Positions 47,837 through 60,342 of a DNA stretch of 64,000 bases are shown here, in pieces (position 1 is the first letter of the stretch; each line of letters opens with the position of its first letter). The position numbers and the translations under genes are program-made. This stretch comes from Lanius collurio (lineage: Eukaryota; Chordata; Aves; Passeriformes; Laniidae), in the NCBI GenBank assembly GCA_020086605.1, contig JACBWW010000048.1, forward strand, positions 5,127,943-5,191,942, given 5' to 3'. The notes beneath the pieces are model-generated. The model made no database searches. It had not been told where the DNA came from and saw nothing but the letters and a program-made list of their open reading frames with translations.

Positions 47837-48785
47837 GTATCAAAGAGTAGCAAAAATAAAACTAAAAGGTAACCATGAAGAAAGCACAGAAAGATATACT
47901 CTGTCATTTAATATGCTGAAGGTGCTCCTGGTAGATCACTATTGCACCAAGAGAAGAGGTATTCCAAAGCTCCTATATCATATCAATCAACCCTCTGATG
48001 ATGCCTAATTTATCTCAGCACACAGGTAACAACTCTGGGTGGACTGAGACAGTCTGGACCTTCAGCTCTCTAGGCAAAATCAGCAATACCAACAGGTCCA
48101 TAGGAAAACTAGGGAGCGTAGAAGTAACATAGGATGTCAAAACAACATGTCAGCTGATATGCAGGCTGCTCTGTTCTTTACTAGTTTCAGTTACCAGGCT
48201 GATTTAATTCCCTGAAGAGCTCATTACCATACTCTAGTTTGGAGTATTTAAATTACCGTCATGTAATTGATTAATAAGGAAAACAGACACATTATCAAGT
48301 ATAGTAAATACAGGAAGTTCAGAATTCCCTAAAAACCTTATCAATAAGTCCATTAAAGCATAATGCAGGAAAACAACAAAAAAACCCAGCCAACAACCTC
48401 CACCCCCCCCCAAAACCTAAGTGACCTAATGGATATCCCCTTTAGCACTTCAAAGACAAGCTTAAAAGCTATTCAGATTGCTTTTTTCTCACTTCATACA
48501 CCAGGCACGATGCCTCAATTTATAATCAGTTTTGTCAACTATTTATAGTCAGCTAGAAATTATTCAAAGTGTCCTCATTAAATGTTTACCCATCATCTCT
48601 GTTAAATATGCTTCATTTTCCCCATATTAGTAGAAGTATTTGACATCATCTCAGTATTTTGAGAAATGCAAAGCAATTTGCAATGAGAGCAAAAATACTG
48701 AAATCAAGACAGGAACTCAGATATCATTAGCTTTCTTTTTAAAATGCAATAAATATTTCTCCATCATGTAGATAAGTTTTTATTA
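47837..48785. other. Unique non-coding sequence
   Basis: No gene or transposon recognised. A short C-run patch (CACCCCCCCCCAAAACC) is near 48400-48416. Confidence 0.55.
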
Positions 48786-49100
48786 TTCATAGAACCACAC
48801 AATTGCTAAGGTTGGAAAGGACCTTGAAGATTATCAAGCCCAACCATTAACCCAGCACTGCCAAGTCCACCACTAAACAATGTTGCTAAGCTCTACAGGT
48901 AGAGGTCTTTTAAATATCTGTAGGAATGGGGACTCAGACACTTCCCTGGAAAGCCTGTTCCAACACTTGGCAACTGTTTTGGGGTAGAAGCTTTTCCTAA
49001 TAACTAATCTAAATGTCCCCTGGCACAATTTGAGGCCTCATATTTAATCTCACCATGTCACTTGCTAGCTGGGAGAAGACACCAACCCCATATCACCACA
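48786..49100 (-). repeat. CR1 LINE (antisense), 3' UTR portion left of a SINE
   Basis: TCATAGAACCACACAATTGC (tail), GGTTGGAAAGGACCTTGAAG, CACTGCCAAGTCCACCACTA, GGAAAGCCTGTTCCAACACT, CCCCTGGCACAATTTGAGGC and AGCTGGGAGAAGACACCAAC follow CR1 order. The sequence stops at 49100, where the SINE begins, and resumes at 49228. Confidence 0.92.
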
Positions 49101-49227
49101 TTGGTCAGAGCTTGATGCTAATAATGCCAAGGTTGAGAGTTCAATACCCATGTGGGCCATTCACTAAAAAGTTGGATTCAATGATCCTTGTGGGTCCCTT
49201 CCAACTCAGGATATTCTGTGATTCTGC
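49101..49227 (+). mobile_element. tRNA-Ile-derived SINE with CR1-like tail (TguSINE1 type)
   Basis: The head TTGGTCAGAGCTTGATGC, the anticodon-arm segment TAATAATGCCAAGG (AAT anticodon as in tRNA-Ile), the B-box-like GAGTTCAATACC and the acceptor end TGGGCCA are tRNA-Ile sequence. CAGTTAGCTCAG-type bases before TTGGTC are lost, so the 5' end is truncated or lies in the CR1. The 3' part AGTTGGATTCAATGATCCTT, GTGGGTCCCTTCCAACTCAG and ATATTCTGTGATTCTG is the CR1-like tail through which CR1 enzymes are thought to mobilise it. This is the architecture of the passerine SINE TguSINE1. It lies inside an antisense CR1, so it inserted after that CR1. I found no clear target duplication. Confidence 0.85.
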
Positions 49228-49430
49228 ACCTTCTTCTCACTTGTGGTAGAATGGAATAAGGTCTCCCTGAGCCTCCTTTTCTCTGGCTAGACAACCCCAG
49301 CTCTCTCAGATGCTTCTCATAAATCTTGCTGTTCAGACTCTTCACCAGCTCCGTTGCCTTTTTTAGACACACTCCAGCACCTCAATGTTTTCCTTGTAGT
49401 GAAGGGCCAAAAGCCAAACACAGTTCCTTA
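49228..49430 (-). repeat. CR1 LINE (antisense), continuation right of the SINE
   Basis: GAATAAGGTCTCCCTGAGCC, TCCTTTTCTCTGGCTAGACA, GACTCTTCACCAGCTCCGTT, GACACACTCCAGCACCTCAA and GTAGTGAAGGGCCAAAAGCC continue the CR1 of 48786-49100 toward ORF2. Recognisable ORF2 stops near 49430. Confidence 0.9.
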
Positions 49431-50500
49431 CATCCCCATAATTCAAAAACTATTTTCATTATTTCTATGCCAAACATGGCCTTCAGCCATCACATCACCC
49501 ACCAGTTCTTGTCTTTCCACAAAAAGCAGGTCTGTGGGGCACCTGCTGTGGTTGTTTCATTCTCCAGATGTGTCTGCAAGTTATCTTCTTTATGGAAGCA
49601 ATTTTGATACAGGTTGTAGGGCAACTTAGCCTCAGCAACACCCTCAGTTTAGATGAACTTTTATGCTTTTCATTGTTCAGTTTCACTTGCAAAACTTTGT
49701 GCCTGTGAGTCATGGGCCATCTGCTCTACCAGGCAGAAATTTATCACTATTGCCCTCAATCACTTGAGTCAACACATTCAACCAGGTGGAGAAAAGACAG
49801 GGAATCCTCCATATCATGCATCCCATCTGCCTGTCTGATCTGTCCCAGGGAAGGCAGTGTGTTATTCCAGCAGTCTACCTTTCAGAATCTCTGATGCTCC
49901 TCATCTTAGTCACCTCCTCCTTGATACCCATTACTAAGCAGAGAATTTCCTCTGTACCAGGACACTCATCCCACTGGTGTGCTCAGTGCTGCATGTCCAG
50001 TACTGGCATAAAAGCAGGGCACACCCTGCAGCTGAGACCTGGCTGTGCAGCGTGTTCCCACCAGAGCTCTGTCTGGGCAGCTGCATCAGTTGTGGGTGGG
50101 TGCAGAGCTTAGAGAGGCCATGGCTTTGTGATGGACAGATGCTGTTGCTCCTTGGTCAAGCTGGAAGGGCTGCAGCACCCTTCCTGTGTGCCCTCCTATG
50201 TGAACTGCCACACAAATGGCTGTACCACGCCCTGGTTTACTCACCCTGCCTGTTTGCCCACCCTGTTCATGGCAATCTTTGCTAGTGCTCCCTAAGTGTT
50301 CTTTTGTAAATGGGGAGGCCTGGTCACCAGTGCTTCTGGCCCTGCTCAGGTCCCTCATCTGCTGTTCCACAAGCTGTGGGCTCCCAGTGGCTGCCCCTGA
50401 GGCTGCTCCAGTTCAGGAACTCCCCTGTCCACTGTGCTAGAGTGCTCTGCTGTGGATCATGCTGGCACTGGAGCTGCCTGTGTTGGCAACTGAGTAACTA
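49431..50500 (-). repeat. Probable CR1 5' UTR and ORF1 remnant (antisense)
   Basis: This ~1.07 kb block is clearly more GC-rich than its flanks. Read on the minus strand, 49925 down to about 49820 gives GGAGGAGGTGACTAAGATGA, GGAGCATCAGAGATTCTGAA, then TAGACTGCTGGAATAACACA and CTGCCTTCCCTGGGACAGAT. This resembles the CR1 ORF1 stretch with basic residues, WW and TLPSL (here CWNNTLPSLGQ). Further on, minus-strand bases near 49510 encode RQELVGDVMAEG, reminiscent of the GDS-containing esterase-like region of CR1 ORF1, with the serine lost. If correct, ORF1 is joined to the ORF2 C-terminal end with nearly all of ORF2 missing. Open frames on both strands (49786-50112 +, 50086-50370 - and others) belong to this remnant. 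Confidence 0.55.
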
Positions 50501-50660
50501 ATGTTACAAAAAAAGATTACTCCTGTTTTCATACTTAACTAGCAGATGATTCTTACATGTAGTAAATGTGGTAGGTATGTGAAGTAAAATTTAGACTTTT
50601 TTTTCATCTAACAGAAATCTGCTGACATGGAGAAAGAACCACGACTAGTTGAGAAATACT

Positions 50661-50726
50661 AAAAAAAAAAAAAAACAAAAACAAAAACAAAAAAAAACCA
50701 CAAAACAACCCAAAACCAAAAAAACA
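50661..50726. repeat. A/C-rich low-complexity tract
   Basis: A15 is followed by CAAAAACAAAAACAAAAA-type repeats and ACAACCCAAAACC. Confidence 0.9.
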
Positions 50727-52657
50727 GCAACTGAACAATGGTATCTAGTAGGAGTAATATACATCTTTCTTTCACTAGATTCTTGTGACATTTTTCCTTT
50801 CACATGTTGTCATCCTTAAAAACCCTACTTGGATATATATTTAGCAAACACATTGAGATAAAGCATTGTTTGAAACAGAATATAATTCCATTTATGGAAA
50901 AGCTTGAAATAAAAGGAATTGACATCAAATCTTCCATTTTTCTTTTTCCTTCCCAGGTAAGGCTCTGCTTCTTCCTTAGTTCTGAGTTCAGAGACTCTCA
51001 GGGTTTAACTGTACTGCAATAAATTCAACTCCCAGAAAGATTTCTTTTACCTTTTTTTTTTTTGGATTGGTTTTATTTCCTGACTTTTTTCTCTTTGTGT
51101 GATTCCATATTACCTTACTGTCATCTAACTTTCCAGATTTCTCTAACTACTCATTATAATTTGTCTACAGAAAAATAGCAATCTCTTTTTCCTTCTATGC
51201 AACTTCACTTAATTCAGAAAGTGCTATCTAACAATAAGGTAAACAGGGGGTTGTGTTTTTGGGTATTCTGCCATATGCTTTGACCAGAACAAAAATAAAA
51301 AAAAACACACAGAGTTTACTCCAAAGAAATTAAACAGTTACATCACACACTTCAGTTCAGAAATTCTTATCAGACTGTGTAGGAATATGAATTAAATCTT
51401 TCATTAAAATAACTGTAGTAAACCCCCCCCCCAAAAAAAAAAAAGCCTTTGATAACCTTTCTAGTAAAATATATGGTAAAACTAAAAGTATTAAAAAAAA
51501 CCCCAAACAAATAAACAAATAAAAAACTCCCACCAAAACAAAAAGTAATAAAGAGAAATGTAGCTGATAAATCCAAATATTTCAACCCTTTAAATATTTA
51601 TACTTTCTTTTGAAGATTTTAATTTAACTGAAACATAATTATGCCATTAATTCATTTACTATGGTGTAAAATCCACCATCATAACCACAAAAATAAAACC
51701 TTTAAGCCTTAAAAATTTGTAGATCATAAGGTGAGTTCCATCTGTCTGTAGACAGAATATTAAGCCCTCTAATGCTATATTTCCTGTTATATTTGAGGTC
51801 TGATACACTTGTTGGAATTAGATTTAAGATCCAATGGATTGTAGTCTTTTGCAGTATTGTATTCTCTGTAACCGCCACAGAACTGTTTCAAATGTTTCTT
51901 GCCATTCAATGATTGCAGCTGCAATGAAAGCTGTTCCATGAGAACTGGTTATATCTCCAAGCTAATGCAGTTGTGAATCAATTCAGTAGTCAAACAATTT
52001 ATAAAAAAGAAGTAGGAAGAGAAATGATCTTTTTTTTGTCTGTTTAGATTGAAGCTTGAGCATGTGTATGAATTTAGGCAACTTGATAAAATAATAATGT
52101 AGTGATAAACTTTTCAAAAACTTGCTCAGCTCTTTCTAAAGCTGAAAGTCTCCTATGCAGAAATATGTTTCTGTATGTTTTCCAGAGATTCATGACAACT
52201 GGTGACCCAAGCTTGGTGAAGCCAAGTTTATTCTCAGACCAGCGATCTCTACAGATAAATTATGTAATGGACAGAATTGGAAGTAGTACATATTTTCAGA
52301 GTCTATATAGGAAATAACCTTCAAGTTGCCTCTTCTGGACTTCAGAGAGCCAGATGAAAAATCCATGTTTCCTCATGTAAGGAATTAATCAGTAGCTTAG
52401 TATGTATTACAGGTGAGGATGAAATTTTGGACAAATTCCCTAATCCCTCTGTGTTAGCAGGAACTTGTGTGTAGAGCTGGCAGAGTTTGCAAAGCCAGAA
52501 AACAATATGATCAATCAATCAGATTGATATCATGTGGCTCACTATTTCATGTTTCAAAAGTAAATGGAAAGGGTTTCTCCCTTCTCTCCAGAAGTCTATT
52601 TATTAAGAGGTAAGCTGCTTATTGGGGAAAGACCCTTTCCCATCACTGTATGAGGGG

Positions 52658-52683
52658 AAAAAAAAAAAAAAAAAAAAAAAAAA
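52658..52683. repeat. Poly(A) tract, 26 bp
   Basis: 26 consecutive A, then GGGAAAAAAG. No retrocopy is recognised upstream. Confidence 0.92.
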
Positions 52684-53254
52684 GGGAAAAAAGTCTTATA
52701 TTTTGAATGTAAACTCATGGACTCTAACTGGCTGGCTGTGTGTTTGTGGGTAAAAACTGAATTCTTGAACTTTCAAAGGGAAGCCTGATACTTGCTAGCT
52801 GTCCCTGGTATGAACTTGTTGCAAATTTTGCCAACACTTGGTTTAAACAGATGTGAATCCTCCATTTAATAGAGACAGGAGACAAAAACCCCAGAGATTA
52901 CAAAACTAAGAACATTTGCTCATATACACGATCAATTTTCATTGTGAAAACCAGGCACTTGATGTTCCATAAAGAAAGTGCTACAAAAAATAAGGAATTC
53001 TGAAACAGGTGGCTGAGGAAAGGAGAAATTCAGAAAGAATAAGGGGAAGATTCTAGCTGTAGGAAAGCTCTCAAAATTGCAGGAAGGTCATGGAGATGAG
53101 AGGAAAGCATGGAGGCAAATGCCTGACCTTAGCTAGTGATGCCCAAGACTGGTAACTACCAGCAGCTGCATAGCAAGAAGCAGCACAACTTTCTACCTGA
53201 TCTTCCCCCAGCAGCAAAAATGTTCCTGCAGGGAAAGGAAGCCAACATCTAGCG

Positions 53255-53312
53255 AACTACTTTATGATCTCTAAGGTTTTTTTTAACCTAAATGATTCTA
53301 TGACTCTATAAA
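53255..53312 (+). repeat. CR1 3' terminal tail (sense)
   Basis: TTTATGATCTCTAAGG, then AACCTAAATGATTCTATGAC and TCTATA correspond to the CR1 3' end with its octamer repeats. A T run replaces part of the usual TCCCTTCTAACC. Sequence upstream is too diverged to assign. Confidence 0.7.
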
Positions 53313-55103
53313 CTTAATATTGTGGGAAAGTGAGGGAGATAAGCAGAATAAAAGTTTAACTTCTTTTATTTATTTTCTGTAATAAATTTGCTTGACTAAA
53401 TAAAGATCTGTTAGCTCAGGGACTCATCCTATACCTTCTGCCATCCATATTGGCCTCCAAATCACAATCTTTTTGTTTTATATTCTCTCTCTTCTCACAA
53501 ATATTTTGGCAAACACATACCAGCACACAAATATTAAACTGCAAAGGTGCAAGACCTCTATTGGTGTATCCAAAGTCTTCATAACTAAGGCTTTCTCTGA
53601 ATGCTTTAGAATAATTTTGTCTATGCTTTTTGAATAGGACTGGTAACACTTGTTGCTTTTGGGAAGGATTGGAAAAGGGTGAAATATTTATTCTTTCTGT
53701 CCCACTCCAAACCAAGTAGCTGAGAAATTATTCACTTCTAATTGATAATTAAGAAGAAGACTTTTGTGAAATTCCTGAACAGAAACAGGTCACCACTCCT
53801 GACTTTAAATTAACTATTCCTATCTGTTCCCCAGAATATCACAACAGGAATGACAATAACTCATATGACTCAATGCACAAGTAATCCCCATAATAGACCA
53901 GCCTACTGTGATTTTCTGCAGACAATTGAAATGCCTAGTGTCTGACTTGCTGCTTACTATTTAGGAACTAGAAAATTTTTTATATTTATTTCTGCACTGT
54001 GGATGATATAGGAAAATTACTTGCCTAAAGACAAGCTATTTTCCAAATTGTAGCAATTGAGTTAAATAAATACTATCAGGAACTTTCTCCCTCATCCACC
54101 ATCATTCCTCTTCATAGAAAAATCTGTGAAGCATAATTCTGGGTATAATATCGCTAGAGAATTCCTTTTTATTATTTCTCTGTTGTTGCTGATGTCTTGC
54201 AATCAAATAGTCAAATGTTTATTTGAGAATAGAACAAGTAATACACACACCTAACACAGAACTTCCCCACTCCTTTGACATCATACATGGCAGAAAAAGA
54301 TTTAATCTCCTTTTCCCAACTTTGATGGTCCTAAAATATTCTTAATCTCCTTCCCCATCCTCACCCAGTATTTTCTAGGCTTAAAACAGGTGTCTGCTGT
54401 CACTGTTATTAAGGGTTTATTCTGACTGATAGAGAAGAGGCAGCAGTGGCAGTCATACAGCTATCTCACAATCCCAGCAATGGAATTTCAGAATTGTTTG
54501 AAAGTACTGTCTTTTCTTGACACTTCTCAGAAGACTGCTGAGAAGAAATGCTCATTTACTAAAGTGACTGGAAAACTCTGTCACTCCAAATCAACATAAC
54601 CATTTAATGAAAACAGGCTTTTCAGTAATATAATAGATTCTGCCAAAGCAGCGATCAAAGAGAGAAGAAAGGGAGTGAACTAAGGAACACAAGCTGTTCG
54701 AAATTTCAACTGTGTTTTGTTAAGCTGTCTGCCACAAGATGATATCTGTCCCATTGCATAATTTCCTTCACCAGCTCCAGCTACTTGAAAATGTCTCCAC
54801 ATTTTTTTCCACAGACCACATATTGGTTAATAAGGCGAAAATTTTGATTTCTGTCATGTTAAAATTAGTCATTAATATAAAAGTATTTTTAAAGTTGCTT
54901 TCACTGCAGCTGTTGTTCAGATGATGTCCAAGGAACATCTTTTGGTTTTTGTCTCTTAATTTTTTCCTTCTGAAACTAGTGCTCCCTCTTCCAGGTTCAT
55001 TAATTACTATGAGAGTTATCTATAGGTTTATATAATAAAAAGCTAGATATGTGTCTAACTTTATCTTCTACAGTTTTTTATGATTAGGTTCACTATTTAG
55101 TTG

Positions 55104-55121
55104 TTTTTTTTTTTTTTTTTT
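55104..55121. repeat. Poly(T) tract, 18 bp
   Basis: 18 consecutive T. No adjacent retrocopy is recognised. Confidence 0.9.
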
Positions 55122-57519
55122 CCATCTTGATTGAGAAAGAAAATCTGAAATATGCATTTATTTGATGAAGTAACTTTACATGATGAGACTACTACTGAAA
55201 CTAGCTCATGGGGGAACATTTAAAGTCATAACAAAACTATCTAGAATTAGAACTGTAACAATAGGAGTCTGGTTATTCAAGTAAAAGGAAAAACAAAAAA
55301 ACAAACAAACCAACCAACCACCTACTTTGGGGATAATCCAAGAGTTTTTTTCTCACTGTGAAATATTATATTTTATTAATTTACTCAATTCTCTAATGAG
55401 AATTGTTTTAGATGAAAATTAAAATGCTAGTTTCTTTTTCCACTTAATCCATCATTTCTGCCAGTTACTTCTTTCTTGACTCACTTGAGTACAAAGCAAA
55501 TTCAGGAACACTTCTGGCTGACCAACAGTGTAGGTTTCAAAGAATAGTTCACCCACTAAATCTTCATTGGTCTTAAAAATGTAATGCTAATATACTTCTA
55601 AAGGAAGTTTGATATTTGAGGGCTGATGAAATGTGTCTTAAAAATCAATGAGGGAAGCCTAACATAGAAACACAGTACTCAAATCTGTTAACTAAAACAT
55701 TATTTCATCTTGCTTTTGAAAATTCTAGTTCAGACTGCTTAGTATTTACATACTCTCAGCAAACTGTTTTCACTCAAATTTGTGACTTAAATTTTATCAC
55801 ATTAGTAGAGTGTGTTGATTTTCCTTTTGAAATATAGCAACTTTCTGAGGGAGAAAAGGCTTTAAAAAAGGTGCTTCTCTTCTCTGTACTTTTCTCCTGT
55901 TATGCACAAGTAATTCCATTAAGTCTCTCACACTATGGTGAAACCTACATAAAATAATAACATTGATTCATTTATTTTAGAATTTAAGAAATATTTTCAG
56001 AAGCTTAAAATATTTTTTTTTCCAAAATACATACATGCCATTTATTTTTACCCATGTCACAGCTGAATCTGTGATGAAAACCAATGATCAGTTTATATTT
56101 TTTAGAGAACTTTCAGGGGATACAGGATGAAAAAATACTCAAACAGTATTTTCCATCACATTCTGTCATTCTAACTTCCTAGAAAATCTGGCTTATACAT
56201 ACATAATTGATGCCCATCTTTGTAGGTGACAAAATCTCTTCTAACATCTTCAAGGTTGTATGCATAATTGAATCTAAAGACTCTGCTCAGACAACTTCAT
56301 GGCAATCTTATCAGGAGCAAGAGGCATCTATGAAGTGTAAGGAGAGGGTGGAAAAAAAGGAGTTCTCAAGTTCTTAAAATAAATTTTTTCCTCTCTGTGT
56401 CAAATAATGTAAATGCTTCAGGCAGTATTAGGATTCCTACTCCGAATTTTCCTAGGTTTCTTAGATGGAATTTTTGCCCGTCACAAATACATTTGCAATC
56501 GTGTTAACATCTAAAAAAATCTCAGTATTAAGCTATAAAGAAAACATTTTCTCTTCTTTAAATTTAGTTCATTCTAAAGATGCTGCATCACAAGTATCTT
56601 CTTCCCTCCAGTTGTATTCCTGTCCCTTCTTCATTTTTTTCTAACCATGATTTTTAAATATATTATTGTTTCTTCATTTAAACCTCTACTTCCTCATCTA
56701 ACTCACTTCTGCTACAACATCGACAAGTTTTGAATCTTTAAAAAATGTTAAAAGCAATAAAACTTGAATGACTTCTCCTCAATATATATTAGCTTTTTTA
56801 TCTATTTTATGGCTTGTAATTTTCAGGGTGTTTGGATGAAACTCATCCTGTTTCATTATTATCACAGCAGGATGCTGTGAATATGTAGTTTTGATTTTTG
56901 TCTGATTCTCTTTAATCTGTCTCCAGTTGCCCCTCATATCTTCCACCCTGTGATTTAGTGTCTATTGATAATCCTTAATAGTCAACACATCCCTTTTGCT
57001 CTCCATAATGGCCAGAGACAGAATACTAAGAAGTAACTTAGTCAGAAAAGTGTCATTGTTATAAAACTGATAATGTAGAAAAAAACAGATGTTATCAAAG
57101 TCCTTTAAATAGTAGCTTGCCACTTAGTAGTTGATGATTTACAACAGAAGAATCCACTTCCAAGTGGTTAAAAATTAGGTCTATTGGAAATAAGAAATAA
57201 GTTAGGAAATACCCATTTTTTTAAACGCCTCCAAATAAATAATGTAAAAAGATTGTCAGTTTTTAAAAAGTAATTTTGAAAGGAATGGTGCTGGAAAAGT
57301 CTTTAATGACTGGTGTAGCCAAGGGTGTATCATTGAATGGCCCCATACTTGCAAGGCAACAGCTGTTAAAAAGCTTTTAATTCAAAGTACACGTGTAAGG
57401 GATTAGCATGCACTGAATTTTCTCTTCCCTTTGCTCCCCCTGACTTGTGCCCGATATCGGTTTTATGTTGGAATAATCTTGTGATATCTTCCTGGTTAAA
57501 TATTTTAGTCTCCAAACTG

Positions 57520-57539
57520 AAAAAAAAAAAAAAAAAAAA
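57520..57539. repeat. Poly(A) tract, 20 bp
   Basis: 20 consecutive A. No adjacent retrocopy is recognised. Confidence 0.9.
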
Positions 57540-59689
57540 TGAAAAATTTGCTCAAACCATTTGTTAGCCATTTGTTTCTACATTACTAATGACCCAGGAC
57601 ATTAGTCAAATACACACAGTCCAACTGCTCGTTTTACTGCTTAGAATGGTAGTTACAGCCCAATGCCAGATCTGGTATGTTGGCTTGTCAGCCCTAGACT
57701 GCAATCCATTTTTCTTGTGAATTACAGTTTAGCTGATTAAAGCTGATGCAGCACGAAGACAAAAGCTAATCCTTTAATAAATAAATGAACTTAAAATAAA
57801 TAAATAAAAAAAGTCTTGTGAATCTTCTGATTCATTCTTACTGCTTGCCTCCTCCCTTGGGGCTTCATATTTTATTCTTCACCTTTTGGTAAATATTTCT
57901 TGCTGTGGAGTTTATGTCTACTCTCTGTAGATTCCCAAATTACAATAAACTTCAGTGGGCTTCACCATTAGTTGTCTCTCACTGCATCTGGGTTTTTCCT
58001 AATGACAGTAGTTTTCTGTGCTTCTATATTACAGTTAGGGCATGAAGGGAGGGCTGTGGTGCACTACTGCAAAAGCAGCAGTGAAGTATCTATGCTCTGG
58101 GTATGTGCATCTTTTTTGAAATCAGTGCATATGAATAAAATGAAAGGGAATTTAAACACTCAGGCAATTATAATAGCCAGAATAATAAGCACTGGGATAC
58201 CTAAACCCAAGAAACAACAAAATACCAGAGGCTAATGCAGGGAATCTACTCCTCAAATGAACAAAGATATCCAAGTGAAAATTATAAAGAGAGAATAGAA
58301 TTATGCTACCATAAACAGCAAAGGGTCAAAATTAGCCATATTTATTAGCAGGATCACAATTTCTCTTAAAAAGTTTCACCTAGATTTTTAATGGATTCTA
58401 ATTAAGATGAAATATTCAGATAGATATTTTTGTAAACTAACAAACTACAGTTTTTACTCAGAAATCTCTACATAACACTTCAAGTTTCAAAACTTTTTTA
58501 GAGAACTGTTTCAAAATTCAATTTTAATAAAATAGAAACCTTCATTTAAAAAGTCTAGGATGAAAATAAACATACAGACTTAAAATTTTTCAGCTTTACT
58601 ATTCTGTAAGAGGATTGGTATTTATTTCTTGCCTTTTTATTTTTTTTAATGTTCTCTAACAGTACCCTTGCTACTTTAAAGCTTTCTTCAGCAGTGAATA
58701 TTAATTACAAAAATTACTGCTAATTTAGTGGGTTAAAAAGACCAGTGCATAAATAATTTCATTTAAACATTCAGTAGGGTTTCTAGAGACTTTTCAAACA
58801 AAACTATTATGCAAATTTTCATCCATTATTTGCTTGATTTTCACTTACTTTTCCATTTTCTAACAATTATTTCCTCTGCCAAGTATATCAACACTGAAAT
58901 CTGGATGTCTTTTTTCAAGCTCTCCACAAACAAAGGCAGAAGGAAGGTAACAGTTTCCTAACATTCCCAGGTGCTAGGAGGGAGTGTTCAGTGGGAAGAG
59001 TTGTTTGTTCATTTATGTGGGTGGATCAAGGGAGAATGAAAAATAGGGATTCTCTGTGTGTTCCTTCTATACTGCATTTTAAAATTAATAGCAATTACGA
59101 ATACTAAGGAGGAGACAATCAAAATCATCAAGGCAGAACAATAAATATGTAGATATGTACTAATACATATATAAAAATTCATATATGTAACCAGGCTTGT
59201 GATCACACACAGATTCAGAAATTGAGTCAACCTGCTCCACTGCTGCCTGAGCTCGCTTGACAGGCATCAATCTGTTTTAAAGTATTGAGTTTAGTTAAAA
59301 GAGGAAGTGGCACTGATCTTGTGCATGTCTCATGACTGGATAACTCAGGAAGCACTGAGAAATTTATGTGACCTGTAATGAAGTCTATGACAGGACAAGA
59401 TATAGATTTACTCCATTTCTGTATGTATTATGCACCGCTTTTTGAAATAGCTTGTTCCTCTTGGAAGAAAATTCATAGTATTAGCATGGGGATTGTGAAG
59501 TTTCAGAGAAATTCTGATAAGAGTACTACAGTGGCAGAAGGCATAAATGTCATAAGTGCAGAAACTCAGCACTTCTGTATGACATGATTACACAGAAGCT
59601 TTAAAATTCTCTAAAATATGCATCACCTCTTTGGGCATCATGTGGGAACTCACACATCTTTCAACATTGACATAATACCTTTCTTGTAC

Positions 59690-59910
59690 ATTTTGCTTAC
59701 TTATGCACTCTACCTACTTTTACATACCTATGCATAACCCATACAGTTCCCTTACTAATACATTTTACCCTACTTATACATTTCATTTACTTATACATCT
59801 CATTCATCTTATATATTTTATAACTTTTACCTAACACAATACTTATACATTTTACTCGCTTATCTTATACTATTTATGTATGTTACTACTTTTCCATAAT
59901 ACAGTAAATA
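59690..59910. repeat. Degenerate AT-rich minisatellite inside LTR copy C
   Basis: TTACTTATGCACTCTACCTA, ACTTATACATTTCATTTACT and CACAATACTTATACATTTTA are variant units, the same kind of array as in copies A and B. Confidence 0.8.
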
Positions 59911-60234
59911 CACATTTTGCAGCTGCTGCGCCTGAGATCACACATTGCTTGATCAGTCCCTTTACATTGTCCAAAAGCTCCACACACACTCTTCAGAAAA
60001 CATGATTGGTTTTAATCCAGTGCAGCACAGTCCTTTTTATCTCTTCCTTGCTGTCAGGGCATTCTTTCCCAGTTTAGCACAGTTTACCTTTCAGAAACCT
60101 TGATGAATTCCTCCAGGCTCTCACAGGTGTGGCTCCAGATCCAAGCAAGCAGAGTCAAGATGATCAGCAGCCAAGTTAGCCCAGGAAACTCAAACAACAT
60201 GACAGCAAATGAGAGGGAGCAGACATAAATCTGT

Positions 60235-60236
<2 letters not shown>

Positions 60237-60286
<50 letters not shown>

Positions 60287-60315
60287 CTTTTCTCTTCTCT
60301 TCTCTTCTCTTGTCC
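60237..60315. repeat. Poly(T) 50 bp plus (TCTCT/TCTTT) microsatellite in LTR copy C
   Basis: 50 consecutive T (60237-60286), then CTTTTCTCTTCTCTTCTCTT. Copies A and B have only a short CTCTCTTCTC segment here, so the expansion arose in copy C after insertion. The very long run is a likely site of length error. Confidence 0.92.
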
Positions 60316-60342
60316 TTCCTCCTCTGACTGACTCTTCTGACT

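Larger units (their letters stand above)
50501..53254. other. Unique AT-rich non-coding sequence
   Basis: No gene recognised. Contains an A/C-rich tract at 50661-50726, a C-run/A-run patch near 51423-51445 and a 26 bp poly(A) at 52658-52683. The part at 53040-53254 is less AT-rich and may be a decayed body of the CR1 tail that follows. Confidence 0.5.
53313..59550. other. Unique AT-rich non-coding sequence
   Basis: About 6 kb without recognisable transposons or genes. Holds poly(T) at 55104-55121, a CAAAC/CCAA tract at 55285-55321 and poly(A) at 57520-57539. The part at 57590-57790, with GCTGATTAAAGCTGATGCAG and GCTAATCCTTTAATAAA, is rich in homeodomain-like TAAT/ATTA cores and may be a regulatory element; this is a guess. 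Confidence 0.5.

Noticed and set aside
49101..49175. A functional tRNA-Ile gene
   Set aside because: The 5' acceptor and D-arm are missing, the B box is mutated, and the sequence runs straight into a CR1-like tail. It is a SINE.
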